A DNA stretch of 64,000 bases from Photobacterium alginatilyticum (GCF_009910675.1 NZ_RSEJ01000027.1:520-64519); one strand, 5' to 3'. Positions 47,573-56,754 are shown, numbered from the stretch's first letter. Program-made: numbers and translations. The notes: a model not told the origin generated them from the sequence alone.

Positions 47573-48466
47573 TTACTGTTTAATAACATCTTGAACTTGA
47601 AGTACAAGACTGGCGTTGTTTTCTGCAATTCGGGCGGTAAAGAGCGGTGTTTTGCCCGCCCGGACCGTTACCTCGCCCGGGAGCTCGACAGGGATAACAT
47701 CGCCCTGTTTCAGATCCATAACATCCCCCAGTGACAGGCGACGCTCGCACAGGGTGGTCATCAGACGCATCGGTGCCTGGCACAGCTTGGCCTGAATGCG
47801 GGCCTGGAGCTCGGGGTCGGTTTCCACATCTGTCGGCTTGCACTGCTGCTCCCGGAGAAAGTCCAGGCCGGCAAAAGGCAGGGCAATGTCAAACCAGCCC
47901 TGGTGACCGCAGACATCAATGGTAAAGCGGCACACCTGGTAGAGCTGGTTGTTTTGAATTGGATTGCCGAGACGCAGCGTATTTTTCTCGGTCAGCTGGC
48001 TGTTCCAGCTGGTAATGCTGTGCCAGCCGTTGGCAAACTGTTCCAGTGCCAGGTTGAAAAAACGTTCAACCAGGCGTAACTCGGTATCACTCATGTCACT
48101 GTGGCGTCTGACATTGTTGCCGCTACCGCCAAAAAACAGATCGACCATAAAAAACAGCAGATCCCCGTCGATAGAGACGGCACCGTGCAAATCGTGCGGG
48201 CTCACGGTGAACTCGCGATACAGGCTGGGTTTCTGTAGTTGCTGTAGGTAATCCTGCAGTTTCAGCGTATCTTGCTGCTCAAAGCGAAATTCAACCGGGT
48301 GGCGCAACAGGTGATGGAATGACTGGCGAGCCGAACGTTCGAACTGTTTGCAGACATTATCAATAATGGCTTGTAATGCACCTATGCGGTGTTCAGGGCT
48401 TGCGAGATCAAAAGCACGAACTTCAACCTGGTCAAGTTCTGAGATTATTTTGCTCTTTTTCGTCAT
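47573..48466 (-). CDS. fliM: Lateral flagellar motor switch protein FliM
   Basis: A 297-residue C-ring protein. The middle domain with FGGSG (about residue 105) and the C-terminal SpoA domain (VTVRAGKTPLFTARIAENNA near the end) identify FliM. The usual N-terminal CheY-phosphate-binding segment (LSQxEIDALL) is missing: the protein starts MTKKSKIISELDQVEVRAFD. It heads the fliMNPQR-flhBA operon. The start is uncertain; ATG at 48466 has AAGG only 2 bases upstream and a TTG at 48478 is possible, but neither extension restores the motif. Confidence 0.9.
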   Translation of the reverse strand: MTKKSKIISELDQVEVRAFDLASPEHRIGALQAIIDNVCKQFERSARQSFHHLLRHPVEFRFEQQDTLKLQDYLQQLQKPSLYREFTVSPHDLHGAVSIDGDLLFFMVDLFFGGSGNNVRRHSDMSDTELRLVERFFNLALEQFANGWHSITSWNSQLTEKNTLRLGNPIQNNQLYQVCRFTIDVCGHQGWFDIALPFAGLDFLREQQCKPTDVETDPELQARIQAKLCQAPMRLMTTLCERRLSLGDVMDLKQGDVIPVELPGEVTVRAGKTPLFTARIAENNASLVLQVQDVIKQ

Positions 48467-48580
48467 AACCTTAGGCAACCAATGGGTTTCATTAAACGTA
48501 ACAGTACGTTGAATATGCTTATTAAAACAATAAAGCGTCGCTTGAATATAAAAAACGTTGTCATTTATCTTAATAAATAA

Positions 48581-48659
48581 TAAACGCTGTTTCTTTTTGT
48601 TTGATTTTATTTCAAATCAACATTTAACCTTTAGTCGCACTTTAATTAAACGCTGTTTA
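48581..48659. repeat. Duplicated palindrome upstream of fliM
   Basis: TAAACGCTGTTT occurs at 48581-48592 and again at 48647-48658, 66 bases apart. The second copy, with the next base, is a perfect 5-3-5 inverted repeat (TAAAC GCT GTTTA). The spacing and symmetry suggest a pair of protein-binding sites. Confidence 0.5.
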
Positions 48660-49000
48660 TTAGAATGCTGGAATCAGGGTCACAAGAATTAATATTAATA
48701 CTTATGTTCGATTATTAAAGTTTATTAACAAAAGGGTGAATAGCCCCCTTGCTGTATATAATTTGAGCGCCAATTAAAAGCATATTTCTGATCTTATTTT
48801 TTTTGAGCTCTCAATCGTGTTGTTTTTAATCAATAATCGGGGCTTGCCTGTTCTCTTATTGACTGCAATGTTAATTAACATGTCAATTTCAATCGCGGGA
48901 GACTACCGTTTGAGCAATAGGTTTGTCAAACGAATATAACAGTTATCAACTATGTCAAAAAAACATCGCCCTATTTTTGGGGTATTCATTATATTGACAG

Positions 49001-49029
49001 TTGACATATTATTCTTAATGTTTTCTTAT
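49001..49029 (+). promoter_or_regulatory. Candidate promoter of motY-lafK
   Basis: A perfect -35 box TTGACA (49001-49006) is followed after 17 bases by TCTTAT (49024-49029), a moderate -10 match. Another TTGACA ends one base before it. Position about 310 bases before motY leaves a long leader. Confidence 0.4.
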
Positions 49030-49335
49030 TCACGCAAAAAATATATTAAAGTAATTGCTCTTAAGTGTTAAAGTGATTATCAATCTATTGCATTTGGATT
49101 CTGTGATTTCATCCATACCCAGTTGCTTTTGATGGTGTCTCTCTGCTCTTACATTATTTCATGCGTGCCATTTACCACTGAGTAGCATTTTGTTGCACTG
49201 GGTGTGAGTGGTTTAGTGCTTGGTTGGGTGTTCGATTTTGCCTTTAAGGTGATGAGATTCCTCTTGAATGAGGAGGTTTTCACCTGTTTGTATTGTCATG
49301 TATTTACCGCGGATATGTTATTTCTAGGCTCTTTG

Positions 49336-50211
49336 ATGGTTAGACAAAGCAGTTTTATTCTATTGTTACTATTGGCATCTTTCTCGGTTTATAGTCAGGA
49401 AAATGTAAAAGTATCTGCATTGGACAATAGCCGATGGGCTTTCTCCGGTGATAATACTTTGTGCTCAATTGAGCATGAAATAAAAGGCTTTGGAATAGCT
49501 AAGTTAATAGCCGAAGCCGGAGAAGAATTGCGCCTTGAGCTTAAGTCTAATGAGATAACAAACCTAACAGTACTGCACTCTGTGTATGAGATCTCTCCGG
49601 TCTGGAAATCAAACAATGCCAAGTTTATTGATTCTCTTGGGGATGCTAATAACTCTAATGCCACAGGTGAAATTATTGTTAATAAAGCCGGTGCGATTTT
49701 TGAACGTCTGAAAAGTGGCTCTTGGATAAAAGTGATTATTAATGCTGGTCGTCAATTAAATGACGAGATTGTTTTATCCAATATTAATTTTGAGGCCCCT
49801 GCCGAAGCGTTTGTGGCCTGTCGCAACAGCTTAATACCCGTCAACTATCAGCAGATAAGAAATAATGTCTTTTATTTCGACTCAGGCTCATCGGATGTGT
49901 CAAAAAACAGTCATCGGACACTGATGGGGATCGCTGAGTTTGTCAGTGCGACGCAGTCGATTAGCAAGATTCTGGTTGATGGCTACTCAGATAGCCAGGG
50001 TCGTACAGGTGTGAAGTTGCGCATGTCCAGAGAGCGTGCCGAAGAGGTGGCTTCTCTGCTCATTGAGTATGGTATCCCTCGCTCTATGCTTCAAATTCGC
50101 TCCCACGGTGACCGTTATCCTGTCGAGGATAACGCTGAGGCGGCAGGGCGGCAAAAGAATCGCCGGGTAAGCGTCCGTTTAATTAAGAAATCAGTGGTAG
50201 GCCGATCATGA
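49336..50211 (+). CDS. motY: Lateral flagellar MotY-like motor protein
   Basis: A 291-residue secreted protein. A signal peptide (MVRQSSFILLLLLASFSVYS) precedes a MotY-type N-terminal domain and a C-terminal OmpA-like peptidoglycan-binding domain (VFYFDSGSSDVSKNS, DGYSDSQGRTGVKLRMSRER). In Vibrio, MotY forms a ring under the basal body that anchors the stator. The start at 49336 has AGG 7 bases upstream. The gene has visibly lower GC than its neighbours. Its end overlaps lafK by 4 bases (ATGA). A lateral copy beside lafK is known in Vibrio parahaemolyticus. Confidence 0.85.
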   Translation: MVRQSSFILLLLLASFSVYSQENVKVSALDNSRWAFSGDNTLCSIEHEIKGFGIAKLIAEAGEELRLELKSNEITNLTVLHSVYEISPVWKSNNAKFIDSLGDANNSNATGEIIVNKAGAIFERLKSGSWIKVIINAGRQLNDEIVLSNINFEAPAEAFVACRNSLIPVNYQQIRNNVFYFDSGSSDVSKNSHRTLMGIAEFVSATQSISKILVDGYSDSQGRTGVKLRMSRERAEEVASLLIEYGIPRSMLQIRSHGDRYPVEDNAEAAGRQKNRRVSVRLIKKSVVGRS

Positions 50212-51641
50212 AAAAGAACTGGCAAGTTTTGATGTTCCACCCTTACCACCCTGTCCAGGAACAGGTACTGGTAGAGGGGGAGGCTGTTGGGTATCAGTTG
50301 ACCCAGACCTCCAGCATGGCTGACTGCCTGCACCTATTGTCGCTACAGCAATGGGACCTGCTGCTGCTACCGACCTGCCTGGTGGACGGCACCGAGGCGG
50401 CCGACCTGATGAAGCTGGTTCAGCCGCGATACCAGGGGGCTATCGTGGTGCTCTCGGAGCTGCAGCATGCCGCGCAGGTCACACGTGCCTTGCAGCAGGG
50501 CGCGACAGACTACTTGCTGATCCCGTTTGGACACATGCACCTTGGGCAGCTTGTCCAGCGCCTGGTTCAGCCACAGCAGAAGAAGCTGCCGATTGTGGCC
50601 GAGTCACACCAGAGCAAGCAGATGTTCCAGCTGGCCCAGCGGGTGGCACAGACAGATGCCTCCGTGCTGATCAACGGTGAGAGCGGAACCGGCAAAGAGG
50701 TACTGGCGCGTTTTATTCATGAATCTTCTCCCCGTTCGGCTGGCCCGTTTGTGGCAATCAACTGCGCCGCGATCCCGGAGACTATGATCGAATCCATTTT
50801 GTTTGGTCATACCAAGGGGGCGTTTACCGGTGCGACGTCAGCCCAGCCCGGCAAGCTGGAGGTGGCCAATGGCGGTACCCTGCTGCTGGATGAAATCGGC
50901 GAGTTGCCGCTGACGCTGCAGACCAAGCTGCTGCGGGTGTTGCAGGAGCGCGAAGTGGAGCGCCTGGGCAGCCACCAGAAGATTAAGCTTGATATTCGGG
51001 TGCTGGCAGCCACCAATCGTGATCTTGAACAAGCTGTTGCCGAAGGACGTTTCCGTGCTGATCTCTACTATCGGCTGAATGTGTTTCCTTTGCACTGCGC
51101 CACGCTGAAAGAGCGCAAGGATGACATCGTACCGCTGGCTAGCTATCTGATGATGCGCTATATGCCGAATGCCCAGACGACCATTGAATTTACCCCTGAA
51201 GCCCAGGATGCCCTGCGCCATTATGATTGGCCGGGCAATGTCCGCGAACTTGAGAACGTGATTCAGCGGGCGTTGGTGATGAGCCGGGGCTGTCTGATCC
51301 GGGCTGAAGACTTAATGCTGCCGACTCAGCTGGCAAACAAAGAGTCGGCGTTATCGCCTTCGCCAGAGACATGTTCCGCTTTGGTCAGCCCGCGCAAGCC
51401 AAGCGAGAGGCTGTCGAAGCCGAGCCTGCAGAAAAGCCGCAAGCTGGCCGAGTTCGACACCATTATCGAAACGTTGCGCCGCTTTAACGGCCACCGGAGC
51501 AAAACGGCCGAAGAGCTGGGTGTCTCGACCCGTGCCCTGCGGTACAAGATTCAGACGATGCGCGAGCAGGGACTGGATATCGACCAGATCCTAACCGGGC
51601 AAAATTCAGATTTTACTGTCGCCAATACTAACTATTCCTAA
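50208..51641 (+). CDS. lafK: Sigma-54-dependent lateral flagellar activator LafK
   Basis: A 477-residue regulator. The N-terminal receiver-like domain is degenerate: the acceptor Asp is replaced by Pro55 in LLLLPTCLVDG. The AAA+ domain has Walker A GESGTGKE (157-164), the sigma-54-contacting GAFTGA (204-209), Walker B LLLDEIGE, and the arginine finger region. The C-terminal Fis-type helix-turn-helix carries NGHRSKTAEELGVSTRALRY. In Vibrio parahaemolyticus LafK activates lateral flagellar promoters with sigma-54. It overlaps motY and precedes fliE by 23 bases. Confidence 0.93.
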   Translation: MKKNWQVLMFHPYHPVQEQVLVEGEAVGYQLTQTSSMADCLHLLSLQQWDLLLLPTCLVDGTEAADLMKLVQPRYQGAIVVLSELQHAAQVTRALQQGATDYLLIPFGHMHLGQLVQRLVQPQQKKLPIVAESHQSKQMFQLAQRVAQTDASVLINGESGTGKEVLARFIHESSPRSAGPFVAINCAAIPETMIESILFGHTKGAFTGATSAQPGKLEVANGGTLLLDEIGELPLTLQTKLLRVLQEREVERLGSHQKIKLDIRVLAATNRDLEQAVAEGRFRADLYYRLNVFPLHCATLKERKDDIVPLASYLMMRYMPNAQTTIEFTPEAQDALRHYDWPGNVRELENVIQRALVMSRGCLIRAEDLMLPTQLANKESALSPSPETCSALVSPRKPSERLSKPSLQKSRKLAEFDTIIETLRRFNGHRSKTAEELGVSTRALRYKIQTMREQGLDIDQILTGQNSDFTVANTNYS

Positions 51642-51664
51642 CCGACTCTACACGAGAGCCTGAC

Positions 51665-52009
51665 ATGCAAGACAAAGTAATGAGCATGGAATTGCCATTG
51701 AGCCAGATGAGTGAGGTTCGAGCACAGATGAATGTGCTGGAGACGACTCAGATTGCACCTAACCCATTAACGGCTAACCAAGTGAACTCGGTTAGTTTTA
51801 CCGAGGTGATCTCCCAGACCCTCAACAATGTTGATCAGCAAGGCAAAGAGGCCTCGGCGCTGATGACGGCAGTGGATACCGGCAAGAGTGACGATCTGGT
51901 CGGGGCGATGGTGGCAAGCCAGAAGGCTAGCCTGTCGTTCGCCGCTCTGGTGCAAGTGCGTAACAAGCTCCTGACCGCCTATGACGATGTCATGAAGATG
52001 CCTGTGTGA
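51665..52009 (+). CDS. fliE: Lateral flagellar hook-basal body protein FliE
   Basis: A 114-residue FliE that joins the MS ring to the rod. The C-terminal half (SFTEVISQTLNNVDQQGKEA and SFAALVQVRNKLLTAYDDVMKMPV) is the conserved part; the N-terminus is variable. The start at 51665 could be replaced by an internal ATG at 51680. It leads the fliEFGHIJ set directly after lafK. Confidence 0.93.
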   Translation: MQDKVMSMELPLSQMSEVRAQMNVLETTQIAPNPLTANQVNSVSFTEVISQTLNNVDQQGKEASALMTAVDTGKSDDLVGAMVASQKASLSFAALVQVRNKLLTAYDDVMKMPV

Positions 52010-52022
52010 TGGGAAAAACTAA

Positions 52023-53720
52023 GTGAGTGAATTAATTAAACAGAGGCTGGCCAATATGGCCGGCCCTTCTAGTATGGGCCGGGTGTTATCCGGTGCCCGT
52101 CTTGTCGCATTGCTTGGGGTGATTGCCGCATTGGTTACCGTGGTGGTGGTGATTGGCCTCTGGCAGGGTGGCAGTCAGTACCGTCCGCTGTATGGTGAGC
52201 ACGAACAGTTCGATCGCACGCAGGTGCTGTCGGTGCTTGAGCAGAGCGGGATGGACTTTTATATCGAGCCCCAGCAAGGCAATGTCATGGTAGAGCGCAA
52301 TAGCCTGGGCAAGGCTCGCCTGGCCCTGGCGGCGGCGGGTGTCGAGGCGCAACTGCCGACCGGGCTTGAGATCCTGTCGCAGGACTCCAGCCTGGGGACC
52401 AGCCAGTTTATCGAGAATGCCCGCTACCGGCACGGCCTGGAAGGGGAACTGGCCCGCAGCATCATGACGCTGGAAGCCGTGAGCAACGTGCGGGTGCATT
52501 TGGCCATTCCTAAGCAAACCTTGTTTGTCCGCCGTGAGAAGGAGCAGTCATCGGCCTCTGTCGTGTTGTCACTGTGTCCCGGTCAGAACCTGGGCGCCGA
52601 GCAGGTGACGGCGATTGTCAACCTGGTGGCTGGCAGTGTACCGGATCTGACTGCAGATCGCGTCAATGTGATTGACCAGCAAGGTAACCTGCTGTCGGCG
52701 GCGATCGGCGATCGTGATCAGCACGGCAGAAGCAGCAGCCGCTACCTGGAGTATGTCCAGCAGCTCGAGCGCAGCCACATTGAGCGTGCCTCGCGCATGC
52801 TTCGCCCGTTGGTAGGAATGAATAACTTCCAGGTCGAGGTAGCTGCAGACATCAACTTCGACCGTACCGAGGCGACCGAAGAAAGCTATTCGCCTGAGGG
52901 AACGTTACGAAATGAATTCAGTACCTATGACCGACGCCTGTCCAAGCCGGCCGAAGGGGTGCCCGGCGCCCTGAGCAACCGGCCGCCGGAAGAAGGCGAG
53001 GAAGAGGGAGATAACAAAGGGGGCAATGAACGCAGCGAGTCTTCGCGTGATTATGCTCTGGACCGCACCCTGAAGCATACCCTCTACCAGCAGGGACAGC
53101 TCAAGCGCCTGAGTGTTTCGGTGTTGCTTAACGGCCAGCCGGATACCTTCAGTGCCCAGCAGCTGACCGACATCAAACAGATGCTGGCAGATTCCATCGG
53201 GATCGACGAGGCACGGGGTGACAAATTTACCGTTCTTGTTTATCCGTTTACCCAGGCTGAAGCCAATTTGCTGGGTGACGAACCGGCCTGGTGGACCCAG
53301 CTGGTGTGGCTGGATTACCTCCGCTATATCCTGTCGGCAGTGGTTGCCCTGGTGATCCTGCTGGTGGTGGTTCGCCCTGCGATCCGCCAGCTGGCCGGCG
53401 GGACGAAATCCACCGACGTCATGGTGCCGGAGCAGGCACTTTCACCAGCTAATGAAGCGCCGGTTGCGGCTACGCCGGTAACCTCTGTCGAGGCGCTTGG
53501 TACTGAGCAGGAAGCCGTCTCATCGGTCATGCCGGTATCGGCTGACAATGCCGGAGCCGGACTCAGCTCTGTGGTGGCAAGCAGCGACTTGCCTGAGCTG
53601 CCGAGCCCTGAAACCGGGCTGGAAGCACAGTCTTCTTACTTGCAGATGCTCTCCGAGAAAGAGCCCGAGCGCGTTGCCCATGTCGTTAAACAATGGATCA
53701 CACCGAAAGATGACAACTGA
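52023..53720 (+). CDS. fliF: Lateral flagellar MS-ring protein FliF
   Basis: A 565-residue membrane protein starting with GTG. Two hydrophobic helices (about 27-48 and 435-455) bracket the periplasmic ring-building motifs, including GLEILSQDSSLGTSQFIENARYRH-type sequence and ARSIMTLEAVSNVRVHLAIP. The C-terminal end binds FliG. The last 11 bases overlap the fliG start. A linker of acidic residues (EEGEEEGDNKGGNE) sits in the second half of the periplasmic part. Confidence 0.95.
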   Translation: MSELIKQRLANMAGPSSMGRVLSGARLVALLGVIAALVTVVVVIGLWQGGSQYRPLYGEHEQFDRTQVLSVLEQSGMDFYIEPQQGNVMVERNSLGKARLALAAAGVEAQLPTGLEILSQDSSLGTSQFIENARYRHGLEGELARSIMTLEAVSNVRVHLAIPKQTLFVRREKEQSSASVVLSLCPGQNLGAEQVTAIVNLVAGSVPDLTADRVNVIDQQGNLLSAAIGDRDQHGRSSSRYLEYVQQLERSHIERASRMLRPLVGMNNFQVEVAADINFDRTEATEESYSPEGTLRNEFSTYDRRLSKPAEGVPGALSNRPPEEGEEEGDNKGGNERSESSRDYALDRTLKHTLYQQGQLKRLSVSVLLNGQPDTFSAQQLTDIKQMLADSIGIDEARGDKFTVLVYPFTQAEANLLGDEPAWWTQLVWLDYLRYILSAVVALVILLVVVRPAIRQLAGGTKSTDVMVPEQALSPANEAPVAATPVTSVEALGTEQEAVSSVMPVSADNAGAGLSSVVASSDLPELPSPETGLEAQSSYLQMLSEKEPERVAHVVKQWITPKDDN

Positions 53721-54714
53721 GAATAACCCTGGCATTGAACAAGCCGCGATTCTGTTGCTGAGTATGGGTGAAGAAGCGGCGGCGAACGTATTGAAACAGC
53801 TTGACCGCGAGCAGGTTCGCCAGCTCTCGATTGCGATGGCCGGGATCCCGGCGGTCAAAAAGGATCAGGCGGAAAAAGTCTTTCAGCGTTTCTTTAATGA
53901 CTTCAAGAGCGAGTCGGGGATCTCTGGGGCTTCTCGCAGCTATCTGGAGCGAACCCTGAACAAGGCGCTGGGGCTGTCTTTGTCGCAGCCGTTGCTGGAT
54001 TCAATCTACGGCGACTCGCTCAAGCACAACCTGCAGCGTCTGCAGTGGCTCGAGCCGGCCAAGCTGGCCGAGCTGATCTCCGGTGAGCATCCGCAGATGC
54101 AGGCGGTATTTCTGGCGTACCTGGAGCCCGAGGTGGCTACCCAGTTACTGGCGCGCCTGCCGGCCGAAGGGTTGGATGATCTGCTGTACCGTCTGGCCAA
54201 CCTGACTGAAATTCACCCTGACATGATTGACGAGGTGCATGTTCTGCTGGAGAAGTTCCTGGCCCAGGTCGGCCAGCAGAACAGTACGTTGGTTGACGGT
54301 ACCGAGAAAGCCAGCGAAATCATTAACCGTCTGAAAGGCGAGCAGAGCCAGAAGGTGATGACCGGCCTTAAGGCCTTGGATCCGGTACTGGTCGCGACAC
54401 TGGAAAGCAAGATGTACAACTTCGATATTCTGGTACGCCAGAGTGAAGATACCCTGGAGCGCCTGGTGGAGGAAGTCGATCAGGAGCTGCTGGCAACAGC
54501 GCTCAAGGGCTGCGATCAAGTATTGCTGGACAAGATTTTCGCCACTATGCCAAAGCGTGCTGCTCAGTACCTTCGTGAAGCAATGGAAGGCAAGGGGCGC
54601 GTTCGTCTAAGTGCCGTGGAAGAAGCGCGCGAGCAGTTGATCGCGACTCTGCGCCAGCTGGCCGATGAGGGCGAAATCGAGCTGCAGCTCTTTAGCGAAC
54701 CGGTAGTGGAGTGA
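53710..54714 (+). CDS. fliG: Lateral flagellar motor switch protein FliG
   Basis: A 334-residue rotor protein. N-terminal domain (GIEQAAILLLSMGEEAAANVLK) binds FliF; the middle EHPQ motif appears as GEHPQMQAVFLAYL; the C-terminal torque helix region carries the charged residues that face the stator. The start at 53710 lies inside fliF; a far longer upstream reading was rejected because it runs through fliF. Its stop codon overlaps the fliH start. Confidence 0.95.
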   Translation: MTTENNPGIEQAAILLLSMGEEAAANVLKQLDREQVRQLSIAMAGIPAVKKDQAEKVFQRFFNDFKSESGISGASRSYLERTLNKALGLSLSQPLLDSIYGDSLKHNLQRLQWLEPAKLAELISGEHPQMQAVFLAYLEPEVATQLLARLPAEGLDDLLYRLANLTEIHPDMIDEVHVLLEKFLAQVGQQNSTLVDGTEKASEIINRLKGEQSQKVMTGLKALDPVLVATLESKMYNFDILVRQSEDTLERLVEEVDQELLATALKGCDQVLLDKIFATMPKRAAQYLREAMEGKGRVRLSAVEEAREQLIATLRQLADEGEIELQLFSEPVVE

Positions 54715-55418
54715 TGATGAAGAAGCAGGCAGTAACCGTTCTTCACCCCCAGCCGGGGCAGTATCGGAACTATCATTTTCCGCCGCTGGTCCAGCCGGAG
54801 GAGGACTTGTTCGGTGACGAACCCACGGGCTCGTACCAGGACGAATTTAACAACGGGTTTCAGGACGGCCAGCAAAAGGGCCACGAGCAGGGGTACCAGG
54901 AAGGGCTGGCCCAGGGCCAGCAGTTCGGTCAGCAGCAGGGGCTGGAGCAAGGCCGTCAGCAGGGGATCCGCGAAGGCGTTGCCCAGGTGCAGCAGCAGAT
55001 GGGCGGCACAGTGGCCTCGGTTGATCACCTGATGCAGCAGATCCAGCAGGTGTTTCACCAGCACGTGCGCCAGCAAAGCGAGATGATCTGTGACTTGGTA
55101 CAGAAGGTTGCCCGTCAGGTGATCCGCGCCGAGCTGACGCTCAAGCCGAGCCAGATGGTGAACCTGATTGAGGAGACCCTGGCGCAGATGCCCGAGCAGA
55201 AGCCGGAGCTGGTTACCTACCTCAACCCGCAGGACTGCCAGCGGTTGCTGGAACTGGTGCCTGAGCAGGTCAGCGGCTGGAACCTCAAGCCGGATGACTC
55301 GCTGGCAATCGGTAGCTGCCGTATCGTGACCAGTGATTCGGAATCGTTCGCCGATAGCGAAGAGCGCCTTGAGGCCTGCATGGAATCAATTCGGGATAGT
55401 TTGCTGACCGATGCGTGA
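54714..55418 (+). CDS. fliH: Lateral flagellar export regulator FliH
   Basis: A 234-residue FliH, the regulator of the FliI ATPase. Between about residues 47 and 88 eleven glycines recur at every fourth position, from NNGFQDGQQKG to RQQGIREG, an unbroken GxxxG helix-packing repeat typical of the family. The C-terminal domain (about 110-234) binds FliI. The ATG at 54714 was chosen; a GTG at 54711 and ATG at 54717 are alternatives. It overlaps fliI by 8 bases. Confidence 0.9.
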   Translation: MMKKQAVTVLHPQPGQYRNYHFPPLVQPEEDLFGDEPTGSYQDEFNNGFQDGQQKGHEQGYQEGLAQGQQFGQQQGLEQGRQQGIREGVAQVQQQMGGTVASVDHLMQQIQQVFHQHVRQQSEMICDLVQKVARQVIRAELTLKPSQMVNLIEETLAQMPEQKPELVTYLNPQDCQRLLELVPEQVSGWNLKPDDSLAIGSCRIVTSDSESFADSEERLEACMESIRDSLLTDA

Positions 55419-56751
55419 TTTATTCCAGGAGCTGAATGCACGTTTATCCTCGGCGGTCGAGCAGGTTCCTGACGTCCCGGTGGCCCGTACCTACGGGAGA
55501 CTGACCCGCATGGCCGGGTTGACGCTGGAAGCGGTAGGCTGCCGGTTGAGTACCGGCCAGCGCTGTATGATTGAAACCGATCTCGGCACCCTGGTCGAGG
55601 CCGAGGTGGTTGGCTTCGACCGCAACGCATCGGTACTGATGCCGATCCGTCATACGACCGGACTGCGTCCGGGCAGCCGGGTACTGCCGCTGCAGGGCGA
55701 CAGTAAAATCAATGTTGGCTATAGCATGCTGGGCCGGGTACTTAACGGACTCGGTGAGCCGTTGGATAGCCGCGGCGCTATTACAGCCGAGCAACGAATT
55801 AACCTCCACGGTGATACCATCAACCCCTTGCAGCGCCTGCCGATTTCGACCCAGCTGGATGTCGGCGTCAGGGTGATTAACGGCATGCTGAGTGTGGGCA
55901 AAGGGCAACGAATGGGCCTGTTTGCCGGTAGTGGTGTCGGTAAGAGTGTGCTGCTTGGGATGATGACCCGCAATACCACCGCGGAAATTACCGTGGTGGG
56001 GTTGATTGGCGAACGTGGCCGTGAGGTGCGTGAGTTTATCGAGCACTCGTTGGGCCCCGAGGGGATGAAGAATGCGGTGGTGATCGCCTCGCCGGCGGAT
56101 GATCCGCCGCTGATGCGTTTGCGGGCCTCGATGCTGTGCCATCGTATCGCAGAGTTCTTTCGTGATCAGGGCCATGATGTCCTGTTACTGATGGACTCGC
56201 TGACCCGTTATGCGCAGGCGCAGCGTGAAATTGCGCTTGCAGTGGGCGAGCCTCCGGCGACCAAGGGCTATCCGCCGTCGGTATTTAGCCTGCTGCCGCA
56301 GTTGGTCGAGCGTGCCGGTAACGGTGCGACGGAGCACGGGTCGATCACGGCTTTCTACACCGTGTTGTCGGAAGGGGATGATCAGCAGGATCCGATTGCC
56401 GATGCCGCGCGTGCTATTCTCGATGGCCATATTGTCCTTAACCGTGAACTGGCCGAGCAGGGACATTACCCGGCGATTGATATCGAGCAGTCAATCAGCC
56501 GTGCCATGCCTCAGGTGGTGGCACCGGAGCAGCTGAAAAAAGCCCAGCAGGTGAAGCAGCTTTATGCCCGCTACCGTCAGGTACAGGATCTGATTTCCCT
56601 CGGCGGCTATCAGCCGGGACAAGACCAGAACCTGGACATGGCTGTGCATTATTACCCGGAAATTTGTGGTTTTCTTCAGCAGGGGATGCAGGAGCAGGTA
56701 CCCCTTGCCGACAGTCAGCAGCAGTTGATGCAGCTGGTGGGAGGGCAGTAA
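55411..56751 (+). CDS. fliI: Lateral flagellar export ATPase FliI
   Basis: A 446-residue F1-like ATPase that energises unfolding and export of flagellar subunits. Walker A is GLFAGSGVGKSVLLGM and Walker B lies in DVLLLMDSLTRYAQAQREIA. The family signature GYPPSVFSLLPQLVERAGNG is intact. It overlaps fliH at its start and is followed by fliJ after 3 bases. Confidence 0.97.
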   Translation: MRDLFQELNARLSSAVEQVPDVPVARTYGRLTRMAGLTLEAVGCRLSTGQRCMIETDLGTLVEAEVVGFDRNASVLMPIRHTTGLRPGSRVLPLQGDSKINVGYSMLGRVLNGLGEPLDSRGAITAEQRINLHGDTINPLQRLPISTQLDVGVRVINGMLSVGKGQRMGLFAGSGVGKSVLLGMMTRNTTAEITVVGLIGERGREVREFIEHSLGPEGMKNAVVIASPADDPPLMRLRASMLCHRIAEFFRDQGHDVLLLMDSLTRYAQAQREIALAVGEPPATKGYPPSVFSLLPQLVERAGNGATEHGSITAFYTVLSEGDDQQDPIADAARAILDGHIVLNRELAEQGHYPAIDIEQSISRAMPQVVAPEQLKKAQQVKQLYARYRQVQDLISLGGYQPGQDQNLDMAVHYYPEICGFLQQGMQEQVPLADSQQQLMQLVGGQ

Positions 56752-56754
56752 AGC

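Larger units (their letters stand above)
48467..49335. other. AT-rich divergent region between fliM and motY
   Basis: About 870 bases without a gene I can support, clearly richer in A and T than the flagellar genes around it. It must hold the promoters of the fliM operon (-) and the motY-lafK-fli operon (+). Visible signals are a duplicated palindrome (48581, 48647), an inverted repeat CGTTTGA / TCAAACG (48907-48932) and a possible promoter at 49001. An open reading continuous with motY reaches back to 49204 but lacks a plausible start signal. Confidence 0.7.

Noticed and set aside
49215..49240. Possible sigma-54 site before motY
   Set aside because: GG and GC elements near 49226-49240 are 11 bases apart instead of 10, so the spacing does not fit.
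49204..49335. Longer N-terminus for MotY starting with GTG at 49204
   Set aside because: It would place over 40 residues before a good signal peptide; the ATG at 49336 gives a normal secreted protein of family length.
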